NCBI GenBank assembly: GCA_019114265.1
Contig: DXFV01000023.1
Location: 1-5,193 of the forward strand
Direction of reading: 5' to 3'
Length of the DNA: 5,193 nt
Source of the DNA: Anaerofilum faecale
GTDB lineage: Bacteria; Bacillota; Clostridia; Oscillospirales; Ruminococcaceae
Below the pieces are notes generated by a model. It was not told where the DNA came from. It saw nothing but the letters and a program-made list of their open reading frames with translations, and did not search any database. Position 1 is the stretch's first letter. Each line of letters starts with the position of its first letter. Positions 5,076 to 5,193 of this stretch are shown piece after piece. Both the position numbers and the translations under genes were made by a program.

Positions 5076-5133
5076 AAACGGTATAGATGCCACTGGCGAA
5101 AAGCCAGTGGCATCAACCGTTTCCGGGCTTTTT
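5076..5133 (+). terminator. Long hairpin downstream of tRNA-Leu, probable terminator
   Basis: GATGCCACTGGC (5086–5097) pairs perfectly with GCCAGTGGCATC (5103–5114) around a GAAAA loop. A 7-bp outer stem AAACGGT/ACCGTTT (5076–5082/5116–5122) extends it across a small internal loop (ATA opposite A). TTTTT follows at 5129–5133, six bases after the outer stem. It starts 9 nt after the tRNA CCA. AAAAGCC (5099–5105) could instead pair with GGCTTTT (5126–5132). The very high symmetry also suits an intergenic repeat unit. Confidence 0.65.
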
Positions 5134-5181
5134 CAGCTCAAAAATTCACGGATGATTCCATAGATGCCAACCGCTGTTTCC
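5083..5181 (+). repeat. Repeat pair: hairpin unit and a hairpin-less partial copy
   Basis: ATAGATGCCA occurs at 5083–5092 and again at 5160–5169. In the first copy the sequence continues through the hairpin and resumes as CAACCGTTTCC at 5114–5124. In the second copy the two flanks are joined directly as ATAGATGCCAACCG, then CTG and TTTCC (5177–5181). The second copy therefore looks like the first with about 23 bp of hairpin removed and 3 bp added. Only 12 bases remain after it, so the full extent of the repeat is not visible. Nothing else is recognisable in 5134–5193. Confidence 0.4.
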
Positions 5182-5193
5182 CCCTAACTGGTG

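Noticed and set aside
4816..5076. Minus-strand 86-codon frame containing WWDSNPHGF
   Set aside because: This is the familiar spurious protein produced by translating the antisense of a tRNA-Leu/Ser gene; it is fully explained by the tRNA at 4986–5067.
1..5193. CRISPR array, insertion sequence or prophage
   Set aside because: No regularly spaced direct repeats, transposase, integrase or phage-like reading frame is visible on either strand.

Overview
The window looks like chromosomal housekeeping DNA from a GC-rich member of the class Clostridia, probably of the Oscillospiraceae/Faecalibacterium–Gemmiger type. That placement is inferred from the high GC content, AGGAGG-type ribosome binding sites, an NFACT/RqcH gene next to trmK and nif3 domains, and a SigH-like sigma factor. 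It is not proven. Five protein genes can be supported, all on the minus strand. One tRNA lies on the plus strand.

Reading the minus strand from right to left, the first unit is a SigH-like sigma factor gene (4208–4765). It has a near-consensus promoter (TTGACA-N17-TAAAAT) and is divergent from a plus-strand tRNA-Leu(CAA) gene (4986–5067), which has its own TTGCAA-N17-TATAAT promoter. Past the sigma gene are a GC-rich hairpin, a degenerate tRNA-like relic (about 4087–4156) and a small double zinc-ribbon protein gene (3782–4057) that ends at a strong bidirectional terminator (3722–3765).

The second unit is a three-gene operon with its own promoter (3672–3701). It holds a 65-residue DUF1858 redox-disulfide protein (3427–3624), an in-frame fusion of a TrmK-type tRNA m1A22 methyltransferase and a Nif3-like metal protein (2007–3446), and an RqcH/NFACT ribosome quality-control factor (251–1993). 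Spacing is tight: a 20-nt overlap, then a 13-nt gap with the Shine-Dalgarno sequence abutting the upstream stop codon. The operon ends in a 12-bp-stem terminator (175–241). Two of the three genes act on tRNA or stalled ribosomes, so the operon appears to concern translation.

At the left edge a consensus-like leftward promoter (136–164) starts a new transcript whose first 130 nt are structured and contain no recognised gene. It may be a leader RNA of a gene beyond the window. To the right of the tRNA there is a long near-perfect hairpin, with a partial, hairpin-less copy of its flanks about 77 bp further on.

I see no CRISPR array, transposase, phage gene or obvious defence system. The most interesting points are the TrmK–Nif3 fusion with an internal ribosome-binding site and start codon, the tRNA-like relic, the diverged TrmK motifs and the structured leader at the left edge.
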